Origin: Flavobacterium sp. WC2421
GTDB lineage: Bacteria > Bacteroidota > Bacteroidia > Flavobacteriales > Flavobacteriaceae
DNA: 64,000 nucleotides
Reading direction: 5' to 3'
Assembly: GCF_040822115.1 (NCBI RefSeq)
Contig: NZ_CP162004.1
Span: 1,240,001-1,304,000 of the forward strand
Shown: positions 51,373 to 59,750 of the stretch, in pieces
Numbering within the stretch: position 1 is the first letter of the stretch
How the letters are laid out: every line of letters starts with the position of its first letter
Program-made: the position numbers and the translations under genes
The notes under the pieces: model-generated
What the model was told of the DNA's origin: nothing
Databases searched by the model: none
The model's input: only the letters and a program-made list of their open reading frames with translations

Positions 51373-52455
51373 CTAATTCAATACAGCCCCAATTCCAATT
51401 TCGTCACAAAGGTACTGCCCATTTTGGCAAAAGCCAACTAATTCGTCCTTAATAAATTGTAAAACTGTTTCGCTAACGTTTTCGGGATATAATACATGAA
51501 CATTTGCTCCTGCATCTAGAGTAAAACAAACAGGAATATTGGTTTCATTTCTAAATTTCCAAATCGCATTGATAATTTGCAAGGTATTGGGTTTCATTAA
51601 AATGAAATACGGCATTGAAGTCATCATCATAGCATGTAAAGTTAAGGCTTCACTCTCCACCACTTTAATGAATTCGTTCAAATCACCACTTTCAAAAACA
51701 GCAATTAGTTTGTCTAAGTTTTCATGTGCCTGTTCGAAACGTCTTTCGGCATATGGATGGTTGTGCATTAAATCATGACCTACGGTGCTCGAAACTTGTT
51801 TTTCGCCTTTATCTACTAGTAAAATTGTGTCTTGGTGATTCTTGAAGTTATCGTGTATCTTATTTGGAAATTCAACTCCAAATAAATCAGAACTCCCTTG
51901 AATATTGGCTTGATTTCCCCAAACAACTACTTTTCCTTTTACACTTCGACAAGCACTTCCTGATCCCAATCTGGCAAGGAATGACGCTTTTTGATAAAAG
52001 TATTCTTCAGTCATTGCTGGATTTAGTACTTTTTCTAAACTCATTAAATTCATTGCCAAAGCTGCCATTCCAGATGCCGACGAAGCGATTCCAGAACTAT
52101 GCGGAAACGTATTTTGAGTGTCAATTGTAAAATGATACGATTTCAAAAATGGAAGGTAAACTTCTATTCGTTCCAAGAACTTTTGAATTTTTGGTTTGAA
52201 ATCTTCTTTTGGTTTTCCTTCAAATAGCAAATCGAAAGAAAAGGTGTCTTGGTTTTCTTTTTTGGCGAAAGCTAATTTGGTAATCGTTTTACAGTTGTTC
52301 AAAGTAAAACTCACCGATGGATTAGCCGGAATCTGATTGTCCTTTTTTCCCCAATATTTTACTAGCGCAATGTTACTGGGTGCACTCCATTGAAAATTAC
52401 CGCTTTCTATAGTATGAGAATATTTTGTAGGTATAAAATCGTTTGTTGTCAACAT
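51373..52455 (-). CDS. mvaD: diphosphomevalonate decarboxylase
   Basis: This enzyme makes isopentenyl diphosphate from mevalonate diphosphate with ATP, the last step of the mevalonate pathway. The 360-residue product has the family's APSNIALVKYWGKKD near residue 25 and NPSVSFTLNN. The ATP loop with the key Ser, FPHSSGIASSASGMAALA (about 115-132), and SGSACRSVKG are intact. It is first in a minus-strand run with the mevalonate kinase-like and UbiA genes. A TATCTTTG element sits at 52480-52473 on the minus strand, giving a short leader. Confidence 0.95.
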   Translation of the reverse strand: MLTTNDFIPTKYSHTIESGNFQWSAPSNIALVKYWGKKDNQIPANPSVSFTLNNCKTITKLAFAKKENQDTFSFDLLFEGKPKEDFKPKIQKFLERIEVYLPFLKSYHFTIDTQNTFPHSSGIASSASGMAALAMNLMSLEKVLNPAMTEEYFYQKASFLARLGSGSACRSVKGKVVVWGNQANIQGSSDLFGVEFPNKIHDNFKNHQDTILLVDKGEKQVSSTVGHDLMHNHPYAERRFEQAHENLDKLIAVFESGDLNEFIKVVESEALTLHAMMMTSMPYFILMKPNTLQIINAIWKFRNETNIPVCFTLDAGANVHVLYPENVSETVLQFIKDELVGFCQNGQYLCDEIGIGAVLN

Positions 52456-52569
52456 GAATTGTAAAATTTTGACAAAGATACTTTTTTTGCTTTATAGGTT
52501 TATTCGTTTAATTGATTTAATCATTAGAAAGTTTTAAGTAAATTTGGCTCACATTAGAAAAACGTAAAA

Positions 52570-53046
52570 ATGAATAAACTTACTAAAATACTTACTATAG
52601 TTGTCACCTGTCTTGCTATTGGTTATTTGTCTGGAACTGTCACTCGTGCTAGTATTTTGACTTGGTATCCTACATTAGTAAAACCCAGTTTTAATCCGCC
52701 CAATTGGATTTTTGCTCCGGTGTGGAGTATGCTTTATATTATGATGGGTATTGCCGCAGGGCTAGTTTGGGATCGAATTGATTTTGAAAAAGAGTTAGTA
52801 AAAAAGGCTTTAGTTCTTTTTGCAATTCAGTTGGGATTAAATGCTTTGTGGTCGTATTTATTCTTTGGTCTACACAACCCAATGTTAGCAGGGATTGAGA
52901 TTATTTTGTTATGGTTAATGATATTTGAAACCTATACTCAATTTGCTAAAATCAATAAAATAGCGGGTTATTTATTTATACCGTATTTGGCTTGGGTCAG
53001 TTTTGCAATGGTGTTGAATGCAAGTATTTGGTGGTTGAATAGATAA
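52570..53046 (+). CDS. tspO: TspO/MBR family protein
   Basis: This 158-residue protein has five membrane helices and the Trp/Pro-rich signature: TWYPTLVKPSFNPPNWIFAPVWSMLYIMMG, given here by span 33-62. NALWSYLFFGLHNPMLAG and the final LAWVSFAMVLNASIWWLN follow. TspO proteins bind porphyrins and can take part in tetrapyrrole or oxidative-stress responses. Single gene, divergent from mvaD. The short gap after it has no terminator I can support. Confidence 0.95.
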   Translation: MNKLTKILTIVVTCLAIGYLSGTVTRASILTWYPTLVKPSFNPPNWIFAPVWSMLYIMMGIAAGLVWDRIDFEKELVKKALVLFAIQLGLNALWSYLFFGLHNPMLAGIEIILLWLMIFETYTQFAKINKIAGYLFIPYLAWVSFAMVLNASIWWLNR

Positions 53047-53139
53047 GTTAGTCGAAAGATAAAAGTCGTAAAGTCAAAAAGTCTCAGTATTGAAGACTTT
53101 AGTTGGAAATTAAACGATTCCGTTGCCAATAAATATTAA

Positions 53140-53868
53140 CTATAGTTTTTTGAATTCGATATTTTTGGTAAATAAAAAATCCATTACGCTTAATGCATTA
53201 TTAGTTTCTGCAATTGTTTTAGATTTTGGGTCTGCTTCACAGAATTGAAGGAACAGTTCTATTTCATTGGGTTGTAGTTTTAAGGTTTCTAGAAAATAGT
53301 TCTGATCACAAGTTGTATTAACTAAGTCTTTGAATTTTATTTTTGGCACCTCTTTTTTTTGAGGTTCTTTTTCTTTTGCCAAAAGACCAAAAAGCATACC
53401 TCCAATTCGCATGAAATTAGCCTCGTTTTCAATTGTTCCAGTGTTCACTCCAATTACTTTAATGGAGCTGGTAGCTTTTTCTAAAGCGTATTCATCTAAT
53501 TTTTTTTGCTCGTAATTGGCATCTGAACTTAAATGAATTGAAGGCATATTTGTAATTACCACTTCATTTAGCTCTTCTGCTTTTAAAAGCAAATCAATAA
53601 TTAATTCGCCATTTGTAAATAGTTTAGGGTTTATGGTAAGTTTTTTTAATTGATGTTCTTTCGATATAAATACAAGAACATCATTCGTTTTTGCGACAAT
53701 TGAAAATTCACCGTTTGGATCAGAAACAGTAATAATTTTTGAATTTGCATTAATTACTTCCACTTTTGGAACAGCATAATTATTAAATACGACTTTGCCT
53801 TTGATTGTTTGTGAGAAGCTAAATTGAGAAGTGAATAAAATTAGGGTACTGAGTAGCTTTACTTTCAT
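53140..53868 (-). CDS. secreted protein with carboxypeptidase-like regulatory domain
   Basis: This 242-residue protein has a signal peptide (about 1-19, ending SFSQ). A CarboxypepD_reg-like beta-sandwich follows (about 20-95; GKVVFNNYAVPKVEVINANSK, SDPNGEFSIVAKTNDVLVF). The C-terminal part (about 110-242) is typical of a Bacteroidota family of unknown function. There is no TonB plug or barrel. It probably acts in the periplasm or at the cell surface. Single gene. Confidence 0.85.
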   Translation of the reverse strand: MKVKLLSTLILFTSQFSFSQTIKGKVVFNNYAVPKVEVINANSKIITVSDPNGEFSIVAKTNDVLVFISKEHQLKKLTINPKLFTNGELIIDLLLKAEELNEVVITNMPSIHLSSDANYEQKKLDEYALEKATSSIKVIGVNTGTIENEANFMRIGGMLFGLLAKEKEPQKKEVPKIKFKDLVNTTCDQNYFLETLKLQPNEIELFLQFCEADPKSKTIAETNNALSVMDFLFTKNIEFKKL

Positions 53869-53972
53869 AGGTTTCGAATGGAATAACTTGATAGTAAAAT
53901 TATTAGATTCGTCTTAATGAAAACTTAGCAAAGGTGTAATTTCTTGTTAATTAATGGTTTGTAAAATGTTTT

Positions 53973-55196
53973 TTATATGGCATTTGCCAATATAAACCCA
54001 CTTGTCCATGCATTTTGGAAGTTAAATCCTCCTGTAATGGCATCAATATTTACAATTTCTCCAGCAAAATAAAGATTTTCATGTAATTTGCTTTCCATAG
54101 TTTTGAAGTTGATTTCTTTTAAGTCAATTCCGCCAGCAGTTACAAACTCTTCTTTAAAAGTGCTTTTTCCATTGACTTGAAAAGTTCCATTGGTCAATTG
54201 ATTGGCTAAGTTTTGCAATTGAGTTTTTGATAAATCAGCCCATTTTGTAGTACCGAGCGTAGTCGAGGTATCAATTCCTGAGGAAAGAACTAAACTTTCC
54301 CATAAACGGTTGGGGAAGTCAAATGGTGATTTCTTAGAGACCGCTTTTTTTGCGTGTTCTTGTTTTAATTCCTTTAATTTTTTCTCTGCATCAGTAGCGT
54401 CAACATCATTCAGCCAATTCACGAATATGGTGAACTGGTAATTTTTGTCATGTAGTATTCGGGCACCCCAAGCGGATAGTTTTAAAACTGCTGGTCCACT
54501 CATTCCCCAGTGCGTAATCAATAGAGGACCTGTCGATTCGAGTTTGCTGTCTTTTACTTTTACTGTTGCTAATGCAGCAACTCCGGGTAATTCCTTGATT
54601 CGTGAATCCTTGATGTTAAAAGTGAATAGGGAAGGGACTGGGCTTACAATGGCGTGACCATACGTTTGTAGCATTTCCCATATTTTAGGATTGCTTCCGG
54701 TGGCAAGAATTAATTTCTCCGCAATGTAATTCTCGCTTTGCGTTTCTATTTTCCAAATATTTTCTTTTTTGAAAATAGATTGTACACTTTGTCCTGTCAA
54801 GACTTTTATGCCTAGTTTTTGTGTTGCGGTTAAAAAACAATCAATTATGGATTGTGAGGAGTTAGAAACGGGAAACATTCTTCCATCATCTTCCATTTTT
54901 AATTCTACGCCATGTTTTTCAAACCATTCAATTGTATCTCCAGAACAAAACTGATGGAAGGGACCGCGCAGTTCCTTTTCTCCACGAGGGTAAAATTTCA
55001 CCAATTCATTAGGTTCAAAACAAGCATGCGTTACATTACATCTTCCTCCGCCCGAAATGCGTACTTTTTGCAATACTTCTGCTCCACGTTCTAGGATGGC
55101 GACTTTGAGTTTTGGGTTTTTCTCAACGATGTTAATGGCAGTAAAAAAGCCTGCTGCACCACCACCTACTATTATTATATCAAAATCTTGATTCAT
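53973..55196 (-). CDS. NAD(P)/FAD-dependent oxidoreductase (HI0933/BaiN-like)
   Basis: This 407-residue flavoprotein has the dinucleotide-binding motif GGGAAG at residues 11-16. The HI0933 signature KVRISGGGRCNVTHAC follows at about 43-58. The C-terminal FAGEIVNIDAITGGFNFQNAWTSG block closes the FAD site. The reaction is not established for most members; some reduce bile-acid intermediates. A 30-bp gap separates it from the GDPD gene on the same strand, so they may be cotranscribed. Confidence 0.93.
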   Translation of the reverse strand: MNQDFDIIIVGGGAAGFFTAINIVEKNPKLKVAILERGAEVLQKVRISGGGRCNVTHACFEPNELVKFYPRGEKELRGPFHQFCSGDTIEWFEKHGVELKMEDDGRMFPVSNSSQSIIDCFLTATQKLGIKVLTGQSVQSIFKKENIWKIETQSENYIAEKLILATGSNPKIWEMLQTYGHAIVSPVPSLFTFNIKDSRIKELPGVAALATVKVKDSKLESTGPLLITHWGMSGPAVLKLSAWGARILHDKNYQFTIFVNWLNDVDATDAEKKLKELKQEHAKKAVSKKSPFDFPNRLWESLVLSSGIDTSTTLGTTKWADLSKTQLQNLANQLTNGTFQVNGKSTFKEEFVTAGGIDLKEINFKTMESKLHENLYFAGEIVNIDAITGGFNFQNAWTSGFILANAI

Positions 55197-55225
55197 ATTT
55201 TTGTTGTTTTTGCTTAAAGCAAAAT

Positions 55226-55903
55226 TTATAATCTATCGGGAAAATCAGATATGATTCCGTCTACTTGATATGTTTTTATTCTTTTTATGTCTTCAGTTTC
55301 ATTTACCGTCCAAGGGAATACTTGAAATCCTTTTTCTTGTAATTGGGCCGTATTTTCTTTGTTTAACAAATGAAAATAAGGATGAATGGATTTTGCTTGG
55401 ATAACTTTGGCGAAAGCCAATGCCAGATCCAAATCCGTTTCTGTTATAACCCCAATAGGAATTAGTGCGTTTGCAGCAGCCACTTTTTGTAAAGCGTTCC
55501 AATCAAAACTAGAAACCAAAAATTGACTGTATATCCAGTTTTTTTCTGAAACGTATTTTTCAATTAGATCCACTACTTTATCTGCAGTTTCAAAACTTTT
55601 TAACTCAATATTGATGTCACATTTTTGATCAATCAAGTTTAGAACTTCTGATAAAGTTGGAATATGATGTTCTTTTTCTATGAGAAAACGTTTTAATTCA
55701 AGCAATGAAAACTGTTTTACAAAACCTTTACCATTGGTTGTTCTATCGATTGTTTCATCGTGAATAACCATTAATTCATTATCTACACTTAAATGAACGT
55801 CAAGCTCAATTCGATTAGCATGAAGGTCGATGGCTTTTTGAAAACCTATTAAGGTATTCTCGGGTTTATGCCCTTTTGCACCTCGATGCCCAATTTTTAA
55901 CAT
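55226..55903 (-). CDS. glycerophosphodiester phosphodiesterase
   Basis: This 225-residue enzyme hydrolyses glycerophosphodiesters to an alcohol and glycerol 3-phosphate. The catalytic opening IGHRGAKGHKPENT has His6 and Arg7; ELDVHLSVD supplies metal acids; VIHDETIDRTTNG has the second His. The C-terminal strand GIISDFPDRL closes the barrel. There is no signal peptide, so it is cytoplasmic. A TACCTTTG -7-like element lies on the minus strand at 55926-55919. Confidence 0.94.
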   Translation of the reverse strand: MLKIGHRGAKGHKPENTLIGFQKAIDLHANRIELDVHLSVDNELMVIHDETIDRTTNGKGFVKQFSLLELKRFLIEKEHHIPTLSEVLNLIDQKCDINIELKSFETADKVVDLIEKYVSEKNWIYSQFLVSSFDWNALQKVAAANALIPIGVITETDLDLALAFAKVIQAKSIHPYFHLLNKENTAQLQEKGFQVFPWTVNETEDIKRIKTYQVDGIISDFPDRL

Positions 55904-55936
55904 GGTATAGATTTTTTACAAAGGTAGCTAAAATAA

Positions 55937-55968
55937 AAAAGCACAAACCGTGTTTGGATTGTGCTTTT
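55937..55968. terminator. terminator after the GH13 amylase gene
   Basis: AAAAGCACAA (55937-55946) pairs with TTGTGCTTTT (55959-55968). On the minus strand the T tract ends transcription of the amylase gene whose stop is at 55987. Confidence 0.82.
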
Positions 55969-55986
55969 CATATTTTATGGGACTGT

Positions 55987-57648
55987 TTATTTTTCTAATA
56001 GAATAATATCAAATGGAGAATCGATGGTCACCTTACCATTTGTTACTGTAGTTTCTTTTCCAGAATAGGCATCTTTTAATTTTGTTCCATTAGCAAAAAT
56101 AGTTCCTACTGAAAGTTCTTTTTTGCCTATTGGTAAATCCAGTCCAATAACTACTTTATCAGTGTAATTCCCTTTAGAATACGTTCTTGAAAAAGTATAA
56201 GGTTGCGCAGAAATTTCTTGGTGAACTCCAGCTCCAATTGCGGGATGATTTTTTCTAAACTGTCCTAGTTTTTGCCAGTGTAAAAGTGCTTTTTGCGTAT
56301 CAGAATTTGTTGTTATATCGTCCCAATTCATCATGGATCGCAAGGTGGCATCGCCTTCTGTACCTTCGACAATTAAAGAACGCGCTGACTCGTCTCCGTA
56401 ATACACTTGTGCAAGTCCTGGAGAAAGCAATAATTTTGTTGCAGTTTCTTTGTTTTTGGTTCTTGCCGCATCAAAAGGGCCTCCATCATCATGTGAAGAC
56501 AAATAGTTTAAAACACTATATCCTTTTAATTCTCCGTTTAAGATTTTAGAATATTTAGAGAATATAAATTCATAGTCTTTTTGTGCATCCCATTTGAATT
56601 CGAAATTGATCATGTTGTTAAATCCGTTTTCGTAATAGTTTACTTTTTTATCTCCAAAATCAAAATATTTACCTGCACTAATGTTGTAATTGTAGACTTC
56701 GGCAATGGTGTAAAAAGAGTTGTTATCTAGTACTTTCGTAGGATTGTTTTTTTTCCAAGTTGCAAATGCATAATTACATTGTGTTTTAAAATCGGACCAA
56801 ACACTTTCATTAGTATGTTTAACCGTATCTGCTCTATAACCATCAATTCCGTATTCAGCGATATAATCGGTTAGCCATTTTATGATATAATTTTTTGGGG
56901 TTCTAGGGTATCCCGTTCTTTTGAAAAATGCATCCAATGAAGTGACTTCTTTTTCATAACGCCCTTCTTTTTTCCATTTTTCGATTAAAAAAGGAGGAAG
57001 TGTAACTTCTTGATTGCTTTCGGTTTTTACATCGGGAAGGTTTTTTACTAAGGTACAAACGGTTGTAGTTTCAAAGGATTTATAATCACATTGTGGTCCT
57101 GTTCGCACCCAATCCGAAGGCCAAATAGTGTCATCATTTGTTACTGGTCCAGTGTGGTTTATCACGCCATCTAGAATAATACGAATGCCATGTGCATGTG
57201 CTTTTTGAACCAAAGCGGCCAAATCTTTTTTAGTTCCAAAGTTAGGATCTAAAGCAGTCCAATCCCTAGCCCAATAGCCATGAAAGCCATAGCTTAAGCC
57301 AGTTCCTTCGTCAACGGCATCATGTATTTGTTCTACAATAGGTGTAAACCAAATGGCATTTATTCCTAATTTATCAAAATAACCTTCGTCAATTTTTTTA
57401 GAAATACCTAGAATATCTCCCCCTTTAAAACCACGAAGTTTTCCAGCAGTTTTATTTCGGTTAAAGTTTAAATCATTGGATTTATCTCCATTGTTAAAAC
57501 GATCAGTCAATAAAAAATAAACACTTGCTGACTCCCAAACAAATGGGGTTTCACTTATTGAATTATTTTTCTTAATTGTTTTTGTACTGGAACAACTAGC
57601 AAAGAATGCCGTTGTAAAAAGTAAAATGAGGGCTGTGTTTTTTTTCAT
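55987..57648 (-). CDS. alpha-amylase family lipoprotein (GH13, SusG-like)
   Basis: This 553-residue GH13 enzyme has a lipoprotein signal: FASC with Cys19. The barrel motifs are DGVINHTG (160-167), GYRADT with nucleophile Asp274, IAEVYN with acid/base Glu317, and SSHDDGG with Asp387. It should be a surface or periplasmic lipoprotein that cleaves alpha-1,4 glucans, feeding the GH65 phosphorylase route encoded upstream. It lies 47 bp after the next GH13 gene on the same strand. There is no T9SS domain. Confidence 0.93.
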   Translation of the reverse strand: MKKNTALILLFTTAFFASCSSTKTIKKNNSISETPFVWESASVYFLLTDRFNNGDKSNDLNFNRNKTAGKLRGFKGGDILGISKKIDEGYFDKLGINAIWFTPIVEQIHDAVDEGTGLSYGFHGYWARDWTALDPNFGTKKDLAALVQKAHAHGIRIILDGVINHTGPVTNDDTIWPSDWVRTGPQCDYKSFETTTVCTLVKNLPDVKTESNQEVTLPPFLIEKWKKEGRYEKEVTSLDAFFKRTGYPRTPKNYIIKWLTDYIAEYGIDGYRADTVKHTNESVWSDFKTQCNYAFATWKKNNPTKVLDNNSFYTIAEVYNYNISAGKYFDFGDKKVNYYENGFNNMINFEFKWDAQKDYEFIFSKYSKILNGELKGYSVLNYLSSHDDGGPFDAARTKNKETATKLLLSPGLAQVYYGDESARSLIVEGTEGDATLRSMMNWDDITTNSDTQKALLHWQKLGQFRKNHPAIGAGVHQEISAQPYTFSRTYSKGNYTDKVVIGLDLPIGKKELSVGTIFANGTKLKDAYSGKETTVTNGKVTIDSPFDIILLEK

Positions 57649-57695
57649 ATTTTTATTCGAAAAGTAAATTAAAGAGATGTATCAAGTATCTAAAA

Positions 57696-59594
57696 CTATT
57701 CTAATTCTAATATCAAAACAGATTTACTGTTTATATTAATTTCATTAGATAAGTCATAAGAATGATCAGTTAAGATATCTTTTCCTGTTTTATGGGTTTT
57801 GATGTTTTCTTGAAAACGATCTGTTTTTATAGTATGATCTTCCTTACTATTGTTCATAACAATCATTACCGTTTTGTTTTCGGTATATCTAAAATAAACA
57901 TAGACATTGTGTTCAGGGATATAGTGGGTCATTTTTCCGAAATGAACCGCTTCATTGGTTTTCCTCCAATTAAAAAGTTTCGAAGTAAAGTCGAAGTATT
58001 GATTTTGCCAGTCTGTTCTTCCTTCTTTTATGAATGCATTATTTTCATCATTTTTCCAACCTCCAGGAAAATCTTGTCTAATATCAGCATCTCCTTTGTT
58101 TTTATCTCCTCTCATTCCTATTTCACTACCGTAATATAATTGAGGAATTCCTCGTACAGTAGCGATCAAGGCCATTGCCATTTTATACTTGTTGAAATCA
58201 TTATTGTAGAGTTCGTTAAATCGACTGGTGTCATGATTTTCAGCAAAAACCATAATGTTATTTGGATTTGGATATAAAAAATCTTCTGTAAAATTATCAT
58301 ACATTTTCACCATCCCTTTGTTCCAATTTCCATCATCTTCGTTAAAAACAGTCTCAATAGCATCATGTAACGTAAAATCCATTACACTTGGTAAGTTTGA
58401 ATTGAAGTTTTGGATGGCTCCAATTTTACTATCTTTTTGCCAATACGCCATTTGAGCTTGACTTTGCATCCAAATTTCCCCTACAATATTAAAATTTGGG
58501 TATTCATCAGTAATTGCTTTTGTCCAAGAGGCAATTCCTTTAGGGTCAGAATAGTTGTAGGTGTCTACTCTAAAGCCATCTACATTTGCATATTCAATCC
58601 ACCAAATTGCATTTTGTTTCAAATAATTTAACACCAAAGGATTTGATTGGTTCAAGTCGGGCATTGAGGGAACAAACCAGCCATCTAAACATACTTTTTT
58701 ATCAAATTCAGAGGCGTTGATGTCGGTGATTGTTGATCTTTTATGATTGGTTTGCGTATAATTATCAAATTGATGTACCCAGTCTTTTGTTGGCAAGTCT
58801 TTCATCATCCAATGTTCAATTCCCCAATGATTGGTTACATAGTCCATGACTAATTTCAAATCTTTTTTATGCATTTCTGATGACAGACGAACATAATCTT
58901 CATTGGTTCCATAACGAGGGTCAATTTTATAAACATCAGATTGCGCATAAGTATGATAAGAGAAAGCGGGGTCATTATCCTCACAAAGTGGTGTACTCCA
59001 TATTGCTGTTGCTCCCAGCGATGAAATGTAGTCTAAATTGTTTATAATACCTTGTATGTCTCCTCCATGTCTTCCACCAGGTAAATCACGATTGTATTTT
59101 TCGACAGTGTTGTCGTTACTGTCATTGTCCGGATTTCCATTAGCAAAACGATCGGGCATTAATAAATATAACATATCAGAGGCATCAAAACTTTTGCGTT
59201 GAGCAGAGTTTTCACGTCTTTTTTTGATGGAATATTTTTGAGTAAATAGTTCTTTGTTGTTGCTTTTAAAGCTAAAAACTAAATCGGTAGAAAGTGTTTT
59301 TTGTGTGTCAATAGTCACAAAAATATAGTTGGGATTTTCTGTTCTTTTGACATTGATTATTTTGGTTTCATTTGAAACGGTGACTTGATATTTAGCTATG
59401 TCTTTGCCATAAAACATAATCTGTAAATTTGGATTATGCATTCCCGCATACCAAAATGGAGGTTCGATTTTATCGATTTGAGCATTTATGGATAGGGACA
59501 TAAAAAAAAGGAATAGGGTTATTTTTTTTATAAAAGCTTTGTTTTTTGACTGCGTGTAACCAAATTTATTCATATTTAAGGATATTTTGAACAT
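57696..59594 (-). CDS. GH13 alpha-amylase/neopullulanase-like enzyme (SusA-like)
   Basis: This 632-residue protein has a signal peptide ending near residue 39 (SLSINAQ). An N-terminal Ig-like domain (about 40-125; PPFWYAGMHNPNLQIMFYG) is typical of cyclomaltodextrinases. The GH13 barrel has MDYVTNHWG (250-258), GFRVDT with nucleophile Asp344, VGEIWM with Glu373, and FAENHDTSR. It should act in the periplasm on maltodextrins, releasing maltose. ATG 59594 is taken; ATG 59573, seven codons later, is equally good. It is followed by the lipoprotein amylase gene and lies in the maltose utilisation block. Confidence 0.93.
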   Translation of the reverse strand: MFKISLNMNKFGYTQSKNKAFIKKITLFLFFMSLSINAQIDKIEPPFWYAGMHNPNLQIMFYGKDIAKYQVTVSNETKIINVKRTENPNYIFVTIDTQKTLSTDLVFSFKSNNKELFTQKYSIKKRRENSAQRKSFDASDMLYLLMPDRFANGNPDNDSNDNTVEKYNRDLPGGRHGGDIQGIINNLDYISSLGATAIWSTPLCEDNDPAFSYHTYAQSDVYKIDPRYGTNEDYVRLSSEMHKKDLKLVMDYVTNHWGIEHWMMKDLPTKDWVHQFDNYTQTNHKRSTITDINASEFDKKVCLDGWFVPSMPDLNQSNPLVLNYLKQNAIWWIEYANVDGFRVDTYNYSDPKGIASWTKAITDEYPNFNIVGEIWMQSQAQMAYWQKDSKIGAIQNFNSNLPSVMDFTLHDAIETVFNEDDGNWNKGMVKMYDNFTEDFLYPNPNNIMVFAENHDTSRFNELYNNDFNKYKMAMALIATVRGIPQLYYGSEIGMRGDKNKGDADIRQDFPGGWKNDENNAFIKEGRTDWQNQYFDFTSKLFNWRKTNEAVHFGKMTHYIPEHNVYVYFRYTENKTVMIVMNNSKEDHTIKTDRFQENIKTHKTGKDILTDHSYDLSNEININSKSVLILELE

Positions 59595-59660
59595 TATTGA
59601 AATTATTTTATGGTAGATGGTTAGAAAAGTAGGATTACTAAAGAAGTATTAGTTTAAATT

Positions 59661-59689
59661 AAACAATCCCAATAAAATTGGGATTGTTT
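59661..59689. terminator. strong hairpin after the GH65 gene
   Basis: A 13-bp perfect stem (59661-59673 with 59677-59689), AAACAATCCCAAT / ATTGGGATTGTTT, with a 3-nt loop. It lies between the GH65 stop and the next amylase start, so it may split the block into two transcripts. Confidence 0.8.
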
Positions 59690-59750
59690 GTAGGCAAATT
59701 AGCCTTTTCTAAGAGAAAGAATTATCTACAAGTTCTTTACAATTAAATTG